Assembly (NCBI GenBank): GCA_910591455.2
Contig: OU342806.1
Coordinates: forward strand, 14,477,426-14,541,425
Origin: Pholis gunnellus
Lineage: Eukaryota > Chordata > Actinopteri > Perciformes > Pholidae
DNA: 64,000 nucleotides
Direction: 5' to 3'
Below are positions 1 to 13,067 of the stretch, in pieces. Every line of letters begins with the position of its first letter. The first letter of the stretch is position 1. The notes under the pieces are model-generated. The model was not told the DNA's origin, made no database searches, and saw nothing but the letters and a program-made list of their open reading frames with translations. The position numbers and the translations under genes were made by a program.

Positions 1-235
1 AGTCCACAAAGAAATCAGACTTATTTGTCACTTACTAGTAAATGTCATTTGCTACTTTCACTGAAGTATCGTCACAGAAGTTTACAATAAAGCAGGATTC
101 CTTCGTTGTCACACAGTGTTTCTCAAACATTCCGGACGATGAGTAAATGAAGTGCTCCCCGCTGAAGCAATTAACTAGACAATGATGAGGATTTCATTTC
201 ATTAGACTGCTGACTTCTCATACGTCTGTACCCAG

Positions 236-1757
236 GTGGTGACAAAGGACTTGGTGAGGCCGGAGCTGAGTGCAGTGTGCTATTACCAGATAGAGAATGT
301 GGCTTTGTGCAGCGCAGCTCTGTCCAGTCTGACCACAGTGCTGCAGACTCTGGTCCAGGCAGTGGTCAGAGACATACTCGCCCAACACACATTCAGCCAC
401 ATCCTGCTGAACAGGAGGAAGATCGGACAGCAGATACAAGCAGCTGTTGACTCTGTTGCTTGCCGCTGGGGCATCAAGGTGGAGAGAGCAGACATGTAAG
501 ACTGAAGATAAAGAAAGATGATTTATTGTAATTAACTTTCCTCGGCAGCATTTATCTTACTGAGTTTCATTGGAAGCCAAGACTTAAAATCACAAAACAC
601 ATTACATCCTGCGGTAGCATCGCATTCTGATCTACCTCATGTTACTGTGGATGTAGTCTGGTCTTCATGTCCCTCCTACTACTAATGTCCTGGGTCAACA
701 TTTATGATTGTAGCTCTTGCAGGGACTGGCAGCAACACCTGATATTAACAGCTGATGCTTTAAGTGGTTAAAGATAATCAAGAGCCAAAAAAAGGAGCGT
801 CTGTTTTGTACATTACAAAGGGTTCATAAAAAAATGCATCACTTTCTGTGTGCAAAGTATTTTTCCTCTGAAGTCTTTGATTTTTCCAGGTAAACCATAA
901 AGAGGAATGTAGAGATTTGTAGTGTACTGTGATCTTCCTGCTGACCAGGCTTGTGTTTGATTTCCTGTCAGAGACGAGCTCAGTTTTCCTGTGGAGTTAC
1001 AGCAGAGTCTGGCTGCTGAGGCTGCAGCCAAAAGACAACACCAGGTCAGAGTGAGTTACTGTTCTATACCAGCGTATTATAAAACACTGTTTTACATGTT
1101 AATGCCTGCTTTTGAATATGATGTGTTTATGTTCATCGATTTTCATCTTTTTTGGTCAAATATTGGCATTTGACTCAGGAACGTTATTATGATCAGTATT
1201 ATTTAAAAACCTTTGGAAGATAGGTAGAAATACACAGAAAGACCTTTATGTTTACGATTATAATATGTCTAACTTTGGCAGATCCTTGTCGTAGTATAAA
1301 AGACAGTAGCTGACACCAAAGATTGCTAGTGGCTGATCTCTGTTCCGATGCCTTCCAACACTCTGCTCAATGGACTAGTTTCTGTTTCCATTTCAAACCA
1401 TTTTGCTGTTTTTCCAGCCCAGAGCACAGCCTTGGTTTATCCTGTGAACTGAAGTTTACCTCTGCCAGTGAGATCGTTTCTGCACCCCCAGTAATATTTC
1501 TGTACAGAAAACATGTTTCCAACAGCAGTCTTTCTCTCCCCCAGGTAAAAGCAGCAGAGGGGGAGAGAGATGCCTGGGAGGGGTTCAGGGCTTCTTTCCG
1601 TCTCCTCCATCCTGCCCTGGTCCTTCCACTCCCCCAGGATCTCCTGAGCGTGACCCCTGACTTCGCATCTCTACCACTCCCTCCTCCTCCCCCTGCTGTG
1701 GAAGGAGAGGGTGGGACGACAGAGGGGGAACCAGATACAGACTCACCAATGATGTGA
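236..1757 (+). CDS. nphs2: Podocin (stomatin/prohibitin family), 3' partial
   Basis: Podocin is a hairpin membrane scaffold of the kidney slit diaphragm that binds nephrin. Three in-frame exons are seen: 236-495, 972-1050 and 1545-1757; all have AG/GT borders and matching phases (2, 0). The first carries the end of the PHB/SPFH domain, with the family hallmarks VCYYQIENV, ILLNRRKIG and WGIKVER. The second encodes the helix around SLAAEAAAKRQ. The last runs through AAEGER and LVLPLPQDLLS to the C-terminal DSPMM, which matches the DSPML end I know from mammalian podocin. Upstream exons lie outside the window. Oddity: between AAEGER and LPLP there are about 20-25 fewer residues than in mammalian podocin. 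Another stomatin-like gene is possible, but the C-terminus and the neighbour axdnd1 favour nphs2. Exon 972-1050 could also end six bases earlier (CAG|gtcaga). Confidence 0.87.
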
Positions 1758-2274
1758 CTGTTGTGACGTGAAAGTTTATGATTATTGAAATGTTATATTT
1801 CATTCACAATTTACAATTTCCATGTAATGTCAGCAGGGACTTTAATTTTTGGAAGGAAACACAAACTAATTTGCCTTTATTTGGAGTCAGACAAGGTCAA
1901 ACAAAACCACATCAAGCCATTATATAAATGATAACATCACTATATTCATTCTCATACACCAGACTAGCAGTATGAATATTGGACAACCTCCTGATAGTGG
2001 CAATATCTTTCTGTATTGTTTTTTACTTCCTGTGTGTTATACTCATTTGTAAACTTCTGAAACAGTACATTTGTTGGTAACATGCAGCAGAAGTGATAAC
2101 ACCTTAGATACTTTTCCTTTACTGCTTTTATGAATGTGACTGCGATGGACTGCAGGCGATGAGCCTAGTTACACAGAAAAACACTAAAATTGATTTCAAA
2201 AATAGTTCACCCAACATTTAATGGAGAGTTCCACACATAGATATAAAGCTGTGAGACCTCCTGATCACGTCACG
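1758..2274. other. Convergent 3' ends of nphs2 and axdnd1
   Basis: This 517-bp gap separates the podocin stop codon from the axdnd1 stop codon on the other strand. It must hold both 3' UTRs. On the minus strand an AATAAA (plus-strand tttatt at 1876-1881) lies about 395 bases past the axdnd1 stop and is a likely poly(A) signal. I saw no clear AATAAA for nphs2 on the plus strand before axdnd1 begins, so the two 3' UTRs may overlap. No other gene is visible. Confidence 0.6.
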
Positions 2275-5200
2275 TCACCGTTTCTTCTTTTTGGTGCTGC
2301 TTGTTGGTTTGGCTTCAGCTGCGGTTTTCTTTGGAGGAGCTGGAGTTGTTACTGGTAGTGGGGAGGGTGGTGGTGTTTTCTTTGGAGGAGCTGGAGTTGT
2401 TACTGGTAGTGGGGAGGGTGGTGGTGTTTTCTTTCTCTCTGCAACTAAAACAAATGTACTGTACTACACGTACTACCTTTATGTTTGAATACTGTATTAT
2501 TGTCTCTCTGTCTCAGTTACAAGATTATAGAATCTTCTGTTTAGGCGGTACCTTCATTACTTTTGGGCTCCAGACTGGGCCAACCCTGCAGTTGTCTCTC
2601 CAGGTCCTGATTCTTCTCCAACGCTGCTTGCAGGGCTTCCTCGGCCTTGAAGGCTCGCTGCTCGGCACCCTGGACACGCAGCTCTGAATCACTGACACAT
2701 ACATGGAGAGAAATCTAACCTGGATGCCTTTTGCACAGCCACAGGTCCACTCTCCATCTCTGAACAAACACAAACTCAGCTAATATGTGGACATTTACCA
2801 AACTTATTTCAATACAAAAGCATGAATGTTCAGCCATGGTGGTAAATGCTGCTCATGCTAGCCCCCCCAGTTGCTATTTTATTAAACAACAAAAGAAACA
2901 TCAATTCCTGTGTGGCACATTGAGCTTATAGCCATTAGACAACAAGTGTTTAAAACAGTACATGCACAAACAATCTATTGACTATTGTCCTTTTTGGAGC
3001 AGTCATGAAAAAAACATTGACAGCTTGGGATACAAGAGGAAAGAAACATAGATTTCCCCTTTAAAAGATGACGCGATTGATATCATGTAACAGTATTACA
3101 AAAATGTTCTACTTAACGTTAAGAGAGTTAACTTACTACAGTTCCTGCTGCAGTAAATCTACTGTGGTCACATCACTGAAAGCTTTCTGGGCTTCATCTG
3201 TTGCTGGAGACACAACCAGCTCCTCAGTCTGACAGACAGAGACAGACAGACGGGTGGTCAGAGAGACGGACAGTTTGTTCAGCTCTATACACGGTGAAAG
3301 GCATGACACTTAACACTGGAAAAAGTGTGTGATTTAATTTTCTGACCCCATTTAGGTGGACACTGCTCTCTTCCAGCTTTCTTTGTGTAATGTTTCCATC
3401 ATAGCTTATCAGCTTCATCACTGGGGTCTCAAAAACCGCTAGCTCCCCCTGCAGGACAACAACAGCAACACTGGTAATTTTAGCAAGTAAAGTCTTGTTC
3501 ATAATGTACCAAGAATATGTGAAACAAATTGTGTTCCTTTAAAAAGACCCATTTGTAAAATCATTTTTATTGAATTCCTTAAAACTGCAAGTCTACAAAC
3601 TCCAAGATACTCCAACGCTCTATAACCGTCGCAATGAACCATGAATGTGTAATTTTACTGTTTAAAAAATGTACTAATGGACAGACTAAAATCTAAGTAG
3701 ACTTGATGGAAACTATATTAATACCTGATAAACCTCTTGCTGTGTATCATGTCCTTCAGCAGTGTCCTGTGGAGAAACAAGAGTACAATTACTGCCCTCA
3801 TCATTAGCATCATGATTATTATTGAATTGGTAACAGATGTGGAATATCTTATCTTGAGCATATTATCATTTTGAAAAAAAAGGATGCATATTATACAAAA
3901 AATGGAAACCACACAGCGCCGGTCAGTAAAATAAAAGTCCAAGTTAATGTCATTAATGAACCTACATAATAGTTATTTATACTGGCTAGGTCACACTTAT
4001 CCAAAATATATATAGTCTAAATGGATACAGGGTGTCATTGAGCTTTTTACTCGTAGTCCACAGCTGTTAAAATGACTCACTTCTCTCGGTTCTGCCTCAG
4101 TCTCATCTTTGACCTCACTGTCTGCTTTAGGCTCTGCTGAATCCTCTTCGTTCACCTATAAACACACACAAACCCACGAAAACATGTTGTTCCTCTTGCA
4201 ATTTCCAGATCTCAAACCTTTGTGATGAAGTGATCACAATGTATTTGGGTAACTGATACCAGCATCAGATCCCGACTACAGTAGAACCTGATATTTGATC
4301 AATGGCAATCTTTACTGTAGTATCAGTATCACTGTCTGTCAGTCAAATGACACCAGGCTTTCAAGTCATTTCTCCAATAATAAAGAGATAACCAAGTTGA
4401 AATATAATAATAAACCACAGCCATGCTTATCTTCAGCAAATATTTTTAAATTCAAGTTTTAAAGTCAGAATCCAAATTAGGTCCATCCATGTGGGTTGTA
4501 TTTGAATTGACTCCTCACCAAAGTCTCCATGCTGTCTGCTGGAGAGACCGGGACATGGACGCTGGAGGCAGGGTCAGCCTGTCGGACAGACAGCTCTACA
4601 GGACCACCTCTCACTCCTGAGAGCAGGATTATACTGCTCTCCACCCAATCAGTGCACTCCTTCTGAGGATGGACACGACAACAGCATGTACAGTACACAT
4701 GTAGGTTTGTTCAGCGCATCTTCCCCGAGTCTGTAAAACCACTATGCCTCCCTCTCCTGGAACTTTTTAATGTTTGAACAAAGTAAAAAACAACAAGCCG
4801 TTGGAATGTAGGGTGGTGCGTATCATGATTTTTCTATTGTGCCTTAAGCAATGATTACTTGCGAAATGTATAAACACGCAGCCCTGATGTTACTATCAAG
4901 TCTTTGCCATCTATTTAATTCTGTCTCATAACTTTACCTGCAGCTTTCTGCACTCATTCATCTGATCTTCACTCTCGACTTCATGTTGCTCCTCCAGAAT
5001 CAGTTGGCAAGAGCTGGAGTCAAAAACAAGCATTTCCTGATTAGTAAATCCTGGAGAGAAAATCCCCCTCTGAGTATAACTCAAGATACTTAGCAGTCAT
5101 TTCATTTCTGTGTGTTGTTAGCTAAACGGTAGAGTGTGAAAAGGTTATCACTGCCCTCTGATTCAGTTCAGTACTTGTGCTAGACAAAAAAGGTTTACTT

Positions 5201-8200
5201 ATTTGACTGTGGACAAATTGTGAGTTACGTTGGTAAACAGCATCTGCATGACGATAAAATGTAAAAGCAAAATGGTAAAAACTTCAGGTACCTGCTGATG
5301 TATATGGAAATAAAGTTCAGTTTCTCAGCCAGCATCTTGGCATCCTTATCCAGTGTCTGTGGTGAGATGTTTGTAATGCAGTGGTGTTCCTGTTCTTGAT
5401 CGTGGTCTTCACTATACTCAGGTACCATGAGGAGCAACAGGTCCAACATCCAACGGGTCTGTCCCATGTGAATAGAACCGACCTGACAGGAGAGGAAACA
5501 CTACAACTCAGCAAACAAACACATCATAACTGTGTTCGTCCCCTATATGAGTTGCTGTGACATGTTTTGGGTTTTGGTCATTCAGATGTATTGTCTGTGT
5601 AACATCTGAGCTTCACATTCACGGAGCTGATGAAACACGGAGTGTTTGTTGCAAAACACTTGATGAAAATGTAAGTGACATTGTAGTTTTTGTGTGTTGA
5701 CTAAACCTGGGTGTTACTGACCTCCTCACTGAGTCTCTTGTTCTCACCATCAGTGAAGTTGGACAGGCTGGTTATGAACTCCTGCACTTTGTCTAACAAC
5801 TTGTCTATCTCTGTACTGTTTGAACACACAAACACACGCAACAGGTAAATAAGTATTTCAGTTGCAGTATCAAGATGTATCTTTTTTTCAATGTGCTCAT
5901 TGAAACTGTCTTTAAAAAAAGAGACTTGGCTTGTCCAAGGAACTACATATTTCCTCACAAGTGATTCATAAACACATAAAGAATACCACTTTTTATGTGC
6001 TGAAGAACTTTCAAAAGTCTCCTTTTTGGAGCAAATTGACAGACTTATTGTCAAAATGTTGATAAATGAGGCATCTGCCTTTTCATTAAACCCATTGTTT
6101 GAACCAAACTTACAACATGTCAGGCTTATTTTTGTCCTCTTCGTTCTCTGTCTGATTGCTGGAGACGTTATTAAAGGCTTCTTCAGCCAAACTCTTCCAA
6201 TTTTGCAGTGCCTTCTCCAGATTCAGCCAGTCAGAAACAGACATCGTGTTTGGTTGACCAATCACTGCACCAAGCTTGGAAGCCTGGCACTCCATCAACC
6301 TGAGCAGTGACATGATCTGTCCGTGGATCCCTGAAACAGCATGGCTGGAATCAGTTTCAACACTTAAGTCCATATCTTAAGGACTGTATTCCACAATGAG
6401 GCCCACTAAAACACCAAGAAAAACAAGAGAGATATATATATGAGACAGCTATACGAAGGTTCTGTGCCTATAGCTTGTGTGTGTATGTGTGTCAGCAACA
6501 CACCGTGACACTCACCAAGGTCCTGATTTTGCAGCTATCAGCAGTTCTGTTTGTTTACACATATCCTTTTGGACTACACTCAAGCAAAAACTAAAGCAGT
6601 GCCAAGTGAAAGTGTATACTTTACTTACCCGTCTGTAGGCCTCAAAATCACAGTTTCTAGCTCATTTTGAATTATTCAACATTGTGTCTCTATCAGCCCT
6701 CACCACTCTCTCCACTGACTTGGGTGTCCAGCTGTTTCAGGAGCTCAGATAGGCCCATGTCCAGCTCACTTAGGACCCGTTGGCCTTCACGGGGTTCACC
6801 ATCGGGAGAAGCGTGTCTTCTGAACAGCTCAAGGCTCATATTCCGCCTTCTTTCCTGGACACGGCTAAGCTCGATGAGTGTCTGCTGGCTGCAAAGCCGC
6901 TTCTTACCTTGATAGCTGTCAAGGTAGAGGGCCAGTGTCTGCAGAGAAACAGAAGACAGAGGAGGAGCTTAGGATAACAAAAGGAAACTTAGCTGTTGAC
7001 TAGACATACTGTATGACACAAATTTCAACGTATCCACTTGATAATTGGAATACAATCTAAAAGAAGGATGAACTACTTTACGAGGGAAAAATATACGCAT
7101 GCTTTAAAAATAGCTTTTCCTGGTCGAGCACAACATCAAGGCAAGTGTGCATAGACAGATAGATAACATCAATGACCACAACGAGAAAAACATAGACAGA
7201 GGAAGTAAATGTACTGTCTTACATTTGACCAGTCCTTCAAATCAGCATGAAACTTTTCCAAAGAAGCTTCCTCATATTTTGGTTGAGGACAGCTTGAAAG
7301 AGAGAAAGAGCATGTTTGGCAGAATACACGCACAGATCAATCTCTTCTTCCTTAAATTGCTCTCAATTACTTTACTGATCATTGACACTATACTGGGCAG
7401 TAAGTAGGTTAATACAGTAAATCATATTTTCTTTAAAATAATGGATAATCATGAAACGTTACATAATCTCCCTGGGTATCTTAGCTTATCCTTACTTGAT
7501 CTGCATGGTGTAGAAAACCAGCCACTTAGCGATGCCTTGCTGGATTGCACTGATCTGTTCACAGTGAGCATGCTCAGTCTTCTTCAGCTGGGACACGAAA
7601 GCAATCAGATGCTTTTTCCAGTAGTCAGTAAGCTCCATGAGGATAGTCAGGTCATCTGTGTCCTATAGCAGGATGGTCACTATTATAGTTAGAGTGTGTT
7701 TGAACAACCAGGGATATTTCCAAAAAGCCATCTGCGGCGTTTGGTGTTTTTGCCATGAGCAATACAGAAAGTGTTAAGAAATAGGAACTGCATAATTACC
7801 GTCAAAGTGAGGTAAAGGCAGCATTGCTCAGCCCTCTTGAACCAGCTCTGTGCAATGATATGGAGCTGACTGATCAGCTGCAGCTTCTTTACACTGATCA
7901 CCTGACAATCACAGAGACATGTCATTCTTACAACCCAAAACTCAAAGTGAGCAAAAATGTGCGCCATAGCTATTTATATATTTCTCATTCCTTCTGATTG
8001 TGATCAATCACAATCACAAACAACTAGCACATGATGTGAGTCCAATCGAAAGACAAACACCACATCATGGCTCACACACCTTGAGGGCGAGGCTCAAGGT
8101 GAACTGGCTCCAGAAGTCTCTCTGCTCAGTCATCTGGAGCAGCTGAGCCTCAAGGCGACCCCTCTGCAGCTCATACAGCTCGCGGTAACCCTGCGCCACA

Positions 8201-11200
8201 CTGAGAGGAGCACACGCACTATTTGAAAGGGGACATCTGGTCGCATTTTGTACTTCTGCACTGCTGCTGCTCTTCAAGAAAATCAGTTTTTTTGTCCCCT
8301 TGAAACACTAATTTGAGATTGTAAATTTAAAAAGTAATATATGGAAGTAATATATAAAGATACAGTAAAGGCTGGTGTGTACAATACAACAAGGATGCAT
8401 TGATAGCAGTACCCGGTATCTAATACATGTGTAGGTAATTGCTTCTACAGTGTTACTCTTTACTGTAATTCTTTTGACATTTTTTTTATCAAGGCACAAA
8501 TAAATCACTTTATAAGTGCCATATCGACCAGATAATTAAGCTTCATATTAATCACGCTGGTTAATTTTGCAATGCATCAACTTGGTGAAAATGTGTTTTG
8601 GACTCAATGAGCAGTGGTTCAATTCATTCCGACTGTACGAGGGACTGACTCTGAGTTGGCGTGAGTCTGCTGGAGTTCCCCAGCCAGCTGCCGGTGAGCG
8701 CGCTCCACCTGCTGGGAAACAGAAGCATCATGGTCTCTCATTCTGGACAGCTCCCTGTGAAAAGGATGCACAACCATAAACACTTCCACAGACAAATGAG
8801 CAAAAACACATTTCTTGTATTCACACATTGTAATGAGTGCTATTTCAAGTTTCTTGCATTTATTATTTACTCTTTGAATAGAATCACTCTTTGAACACGT
8901 TCCAGTGCTTAACAGCAAACAGTAATTTCATCCATCATGAACCAGCAGCCTGACACCTGACCTACGTACGTGTTGAGCTCCTGCATGAATGTCTTGATGC
9001 GGTGGATCTCCTCAGTGAGCCGGCGGTCCAGAGCTCGCTGTGCCACTACCTCAGTGTGCAGAGCCTTCAGTCGTTGGGGGATTCGCTCAAGCAGGGTCTG
9101 GTAGCGCTGTCTGGACACACACACACACAAGAGCTGCCGTGATGAAGGGCTTCTTGGGGTCATTGCTGGAAAATAATTTCTGAAAATCTCCTAAACTATC
9201 CGTCAAAAGATGTTTCAAAATTAACTTGAGGCTCAATGATGGCTCATTTTACGAGTTCTTATTTACATCCATATTTCCATAATCTGATGCAAAAGCTCAT
9301 GAAAGTCCCTAAACAGTGTTTTACCACTTAAATACCGTCCTCTATTGGCTGCTAACCTGAGTTTGGCAAGCAGCTGTCCTCTCTCAGCACAGTCCACGCT
9401 GACCTGCCGAATCAGTTCATGGAAAACAATGTTGTAGATGTTCTGCTCAACCTGCACCAGCTCCAGCAGACCCTCCATCTGTAAGACATTTCAGAATATG
9501 TATAGCTGGCTGTACTAGAATAAAAAACTCAGAGCACATTTGTTTTTCACACACTGTAAAGCTTTTACATTACGACAGAAAGATTTCCAGTCGCACCCTC
9601 AGAACACTTGGCACTCCGAATCCAACTCAGTACACTCACAACTCCTGTCTAACATTAGCCCAAAGGCCTGATGTTGCTTGAGTATGTATTTTTCTCTGTA
9701 CATACAGCAAATGCAACACAGCGATAGAGGCAGAGAGCAGCCTGTGTACGTTCTGCTTGTGTGTCTGCCTACCTGGGAGAGCTCTGTCAGCTCCTCAATC
9801 TGCTGATCCACTCCGGCCTTCTCCAGCATGTCATCTATCATCCCCATCAGCTGGATCACTTCCAATCTACCACTGGGCCTCCTGGACACACAGAACATAC
9901 ACACATCCCTTATCTTACCAGCACTTTGCCTACCTTAAGGTACACCGTACTACTACTTCCTACTATTAAACTGTACCATTACTAATTTAGACAACAAAAT
10001 CTCCAAGTGAAGTCTACTCGACTAAAATGTATCTGTAAATTTACTCACAATGAAGGGAAGACCCGCAGATTCTGCTCATCATCCTTCAGCTGCACTGTGA
10101 ACGCACTGAGAAGAGAAGCAACACGAGAGTTTATTTGAATTCCGAAAACAAAATGAGGGTACACATGAGAAAGCAGACTCACTCCTCGAAGAACTCAAGG
10201 CTCCGCAGCCCTTTGTTTTTCACAATGTGATATTCTTCCGGGATCAGACTTTCCGAGACATTCAGGTTCTGAAAGACAGAGTGGCTGTGGTTATCACCTC
10301 ACACTGTATAAATGAGAATTTTAAATCTGTACAATTTGTAAGACAACTGTAAAACCTTCTACTACTCAATATGAAAAACCTATTTGAATCTCTCTCTTAA
10401 CTTTTACTTTTTATTTAATTATTATTATTTTTTCCCCTTTATGCTGTAGTTCCTGAGCTGGGATATCTTATTTGTCACATCTGGTTGATTTTGTTGTATT
10501 GTAAAGTACTACTTTAATTTTGTGTTGTACCACACATGCTGCTCAGAAAGAAACTCTATCAGGTAGGTTATGATAAATTAAAAATGTGAATTTCGGCACA
10601 TTCTACGGCCTTCCATATTTTTGCCATGAAGGGTTAAAAGGCCAAAATGTCGGACAGGTCACCTGAGACAGTTTACCTTTGTGTCTCCAATGCAATTTCT
10701 GTCAGACAGTGGTGGGAGGGGGGTCATCTTCCTCTGGGTTACCATAGCATCACGCAGGAATGAAATATCCCTGTATGGACGTCATCCAAATAGAAGAGAA
10801 AATTAAAAAAAAACAAGCACATCTAGTCCCTTAGGTTATCTGCAGATTGCAGAAATGTAAGACCCTTTGAGACATCTAATGTTGCCCTGATTCTAGAGCA
10901 ATAGTATAATTCTCTGAGTACAGATATTCAGAAAGAACCTAAAATCTGTTTGGCTTTACAATGTGTCCAGTTATGAAAATGCTAAATAAAAACCAAGCTA
11001 GGTTTGTATTCATACTGTCCTGTATTAGTGTCAAGAGTTAACATGCATGTCGGAGTAATGAATACAGTATATGCAACGTTGTATTGGTTGACAAAACCCC
11101 ACAGTTTAATATTCATTTCAAATGAAATCTTTGGATAAACTTCCTTGTTGCAACAACAGCATTGTTTTGTCGGTCCAGCTGACCTGCCTGCTCCAGTCAG

Positions 11201-11960
11201 GGACGTCGGCTGCTCCAGAAGGAATTTGTATTTATTGCGTCCGAGCCGGTGATGCCAGACTGGATCCGGCCGCCTGATTTCACTGCCCTGTATACAGAAT
11301 CATCTTAGGAACCGCCACACAGAGAGAACCTTATGGGGATTAATGGGGGTAGAATATACCTTGCAGTGCTGATGGTGTGCACTGTGCCCCAGTGTGCTCC
11401 TGCTGCTGACAGTGGAGGTAAGGCTGACCAGCAGTTCATCTGGGAGGATGTGGTTGTTGACAGGAGGAGGTTGTGTCATTCTGCTCTCTGCTGGGACTTG
11501 GCAATTCAGTTCCACAACTGAGAAAAATTAAATAAAACTCAGACAAACCAGTAGTATAACTCACCTTGGTATGAGGGGATGTATGTATATACACATAACG
11601 TCTCTAAACATCTTCCTGTGATGATGAACACTATTGTTGTGATAAATGAGATGATGATGATAAGTGTGTTAGTTTGAGGGGGAGATGCATAACTTGTATT
11701 TATCTTTGGCAAACAGATTAATAGCTGTGTGACTGTAATCATCACTGCAAAGGTGTGTGGCTGTTGTGAATTGACTGTGGCGTGATGTGTGTGTGTAAGA
11801 CTAATGATTTCCTAGCATTTGCTAACGATGTGTTTGTTTACCATCCACTGTAACGCTTAAGCTCCCCCACTGACTGTGCGCTAACGTCACCTCTGGTGTC
11901 CCGTGCCCGCTCCGGCCTCGACGAATTTAGGACTGAATTGTCTCTCATGGACGCAGACAT
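2275..11960 (-). CDS. axdnd1: Axonemal dynein light chain domain-containing protein 1, complete
   Basis: The family is implicated in sperm flagella and axonemes. Exons in transcript order: 11891-11960, 11360-11517, 11184-11287, 10677-10770, 10183-10268, 10049-10105, 9773-9881, 9357-9478, 8970-9110, 8650-8754, 8080-8200, 7800-7901, 7496-7662, 7223-7292, 6704-6938, 6114-6330, 5722-5815, 5292-5482, 4938-5013, 4519-4662, 4081-4155, 3725-3766, 3347-3448, 3137-3228, 2552-2691, 2275-2438. All phases agree, giving 1025 residues (the human protein is close to 1010). Residues about 200-390 are the axonemal dynein light chain domain, with the motifs MIDDMLEKAGV, FHELIRQVSVDCAERG and ELYELQRGRLE. N-terminal landmarks are LPDELLVSLT, PVWHHRLGRNKYK and SLTGAGRDISFL. 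The rest is coiled coil and acidic, ending in a Pro/Lys-rich tail. I chose the start ATG (11958-11960) because exon 1 ends in phase 1, exactly as exon 2 needs; an internal Met at 11479 is the alternative. Exon 7223-7292 uses the gtaaga donor. Confidence 0.93.
2323..2428 (-). repeat. 51-bp coding tandem duplication in axdnd1
   Basis: Two perfect or near-perfect copies of a 51-bp unit lie in the last axdnd1 exon. They keep frame and encode two copies of a 17-residue Pro/Thr/Lys unit (KTPPPSPLPVTTPAPPK) just before a basic end KKKKR. The identity of the copies suggests a recent duplication. Edges are approximate to a few bases. Confidence 0.9.
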
Positions 11961-13067
11961 CCTGGACTCACGGCGGAGATGTTACGATAAGGTTTTGGGA
12001 ACCAAATTCCAAAACGTTAACGAAGTCATGTGGACGAGAAGAGAGTTTTATTTGCCGAAAAAAAAAAGAGAAACGGTCCCTTCCACTCTCCCCCGAGGCT
12101 CAACTTCCTGGTCGCGCTGCCATGGAGATCGACACCCAACGCTTTCCATGGACACTGAATAGACTGTTTATAAATGTAGCTACGAGATAGAAGAATACAT
12201 TGTTTTATCCATTTATTAATGCATTTTAGTCTGTACTCCATACTATAAAACAAGGCATACAGGTGTCTCTTTATTTGTTTACATTTTTTTTGTCAAATGC
12301 AGCATAAAAAATAGACACAAAAAATACATACGTTAATTAGTCGATTAATTAATCAACCAATCAAACACACAATATATATTATAATGTATTGTTTCCCCCT
12401 GTGTAGCTACATGTAGGCTAGAAGTCCCATGAGATCATTATATACAATATTTACAGGACAATGTCATGTTGAAGACAAACATTCTCTTACACTCTTTAAA
12501 TCAATAATTCAATTGTAATCATCGATTCAGAAAATAACTCATTATTTGACTCAGTCATTCCCATGTTTATGTTCTATTCTGGCTCTCTATGGTGGAGATA
12601 ATTGATTCATAGGCTAATTGAAATCGACACCAAGATCAATATGTCACAATATCACATTGTGATATTTTGATTTTAAGTAGGCTATGCAGACACGTGCTGT
12701 ATATACATAAGCTATACATTTAGCGACTTCAAGTCAAATGTCGCCTACATTTAAATTATAACATTTGGGTCCTCTTATATGTATCTAAACCCATTAATGT
12801 GATGTTTAAATGTTATTCCTAAACATCCTTCTGATATTGCTGTTGAACTCCCTCCCATGTGATTCGTCACTGCCCGGCTCTGCGCGGGAGGGTGTGTGTC
12901 GCTCAACGCCACGCTGTGGTCTTTTTTATTATTATTCCATCAAGAAGAGAAGTGTGCATCAAGTGGATCTGGAGGTGACAGCAGATGGGTCGCAGCAGGC
13001 AGAAGCGGAGAGATCCGTGTGTGACAGGACTTCAACACAACGATCAGGATGATTTCCTGTGACGATT
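11961..13067. promoter_or_regulatory. Head-to-head intergenic region of axdnd1 and crb1
   Basis: About 1.1 kb separates the divergent start codons of axdnd1 (minus) and crb1 (plus). The first 200 bases next to axdnd1 and the 200 bases before the crb1 ATG are richer in CpG than the AT-rich middle, as expected for two promoters with 5' UTRs. I saw no convincing TATA box at a fixed distance from either start. The open frame on the plus strand at 11896-12162 is the antisense shadow of axdnd1 exon 1. Confidence 0.5.

Noticed and set aside
3137..3228. TAG directly after LLQQEL as the axdnd1 stop codon
   Set aside because: The stop lies across a good donor (TA|gtaagt), and two further exons join in frame to a protein of the expected length.
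6885..6910. A 24-base intron inside axdnd1 exon 6704-6938
   Set aside because: Too short to splice; the frame is open through it, so it is one exon.
11539..11745. Hydrophobic minus-strand frame as a possible first axdnd1 exon
   Set aside because: It has a fair donor in a usable phase, but its residues are unlike a dynein-associated protein, and exon 11891-11960 fits better.
11896..12162. 88-residue plus-strand frame between axdnd1 and crb1
   Set aside because: It is antisense to axdnd1 exon 1 and its 5' region; the minus-strand reading has the phase-matched donor.
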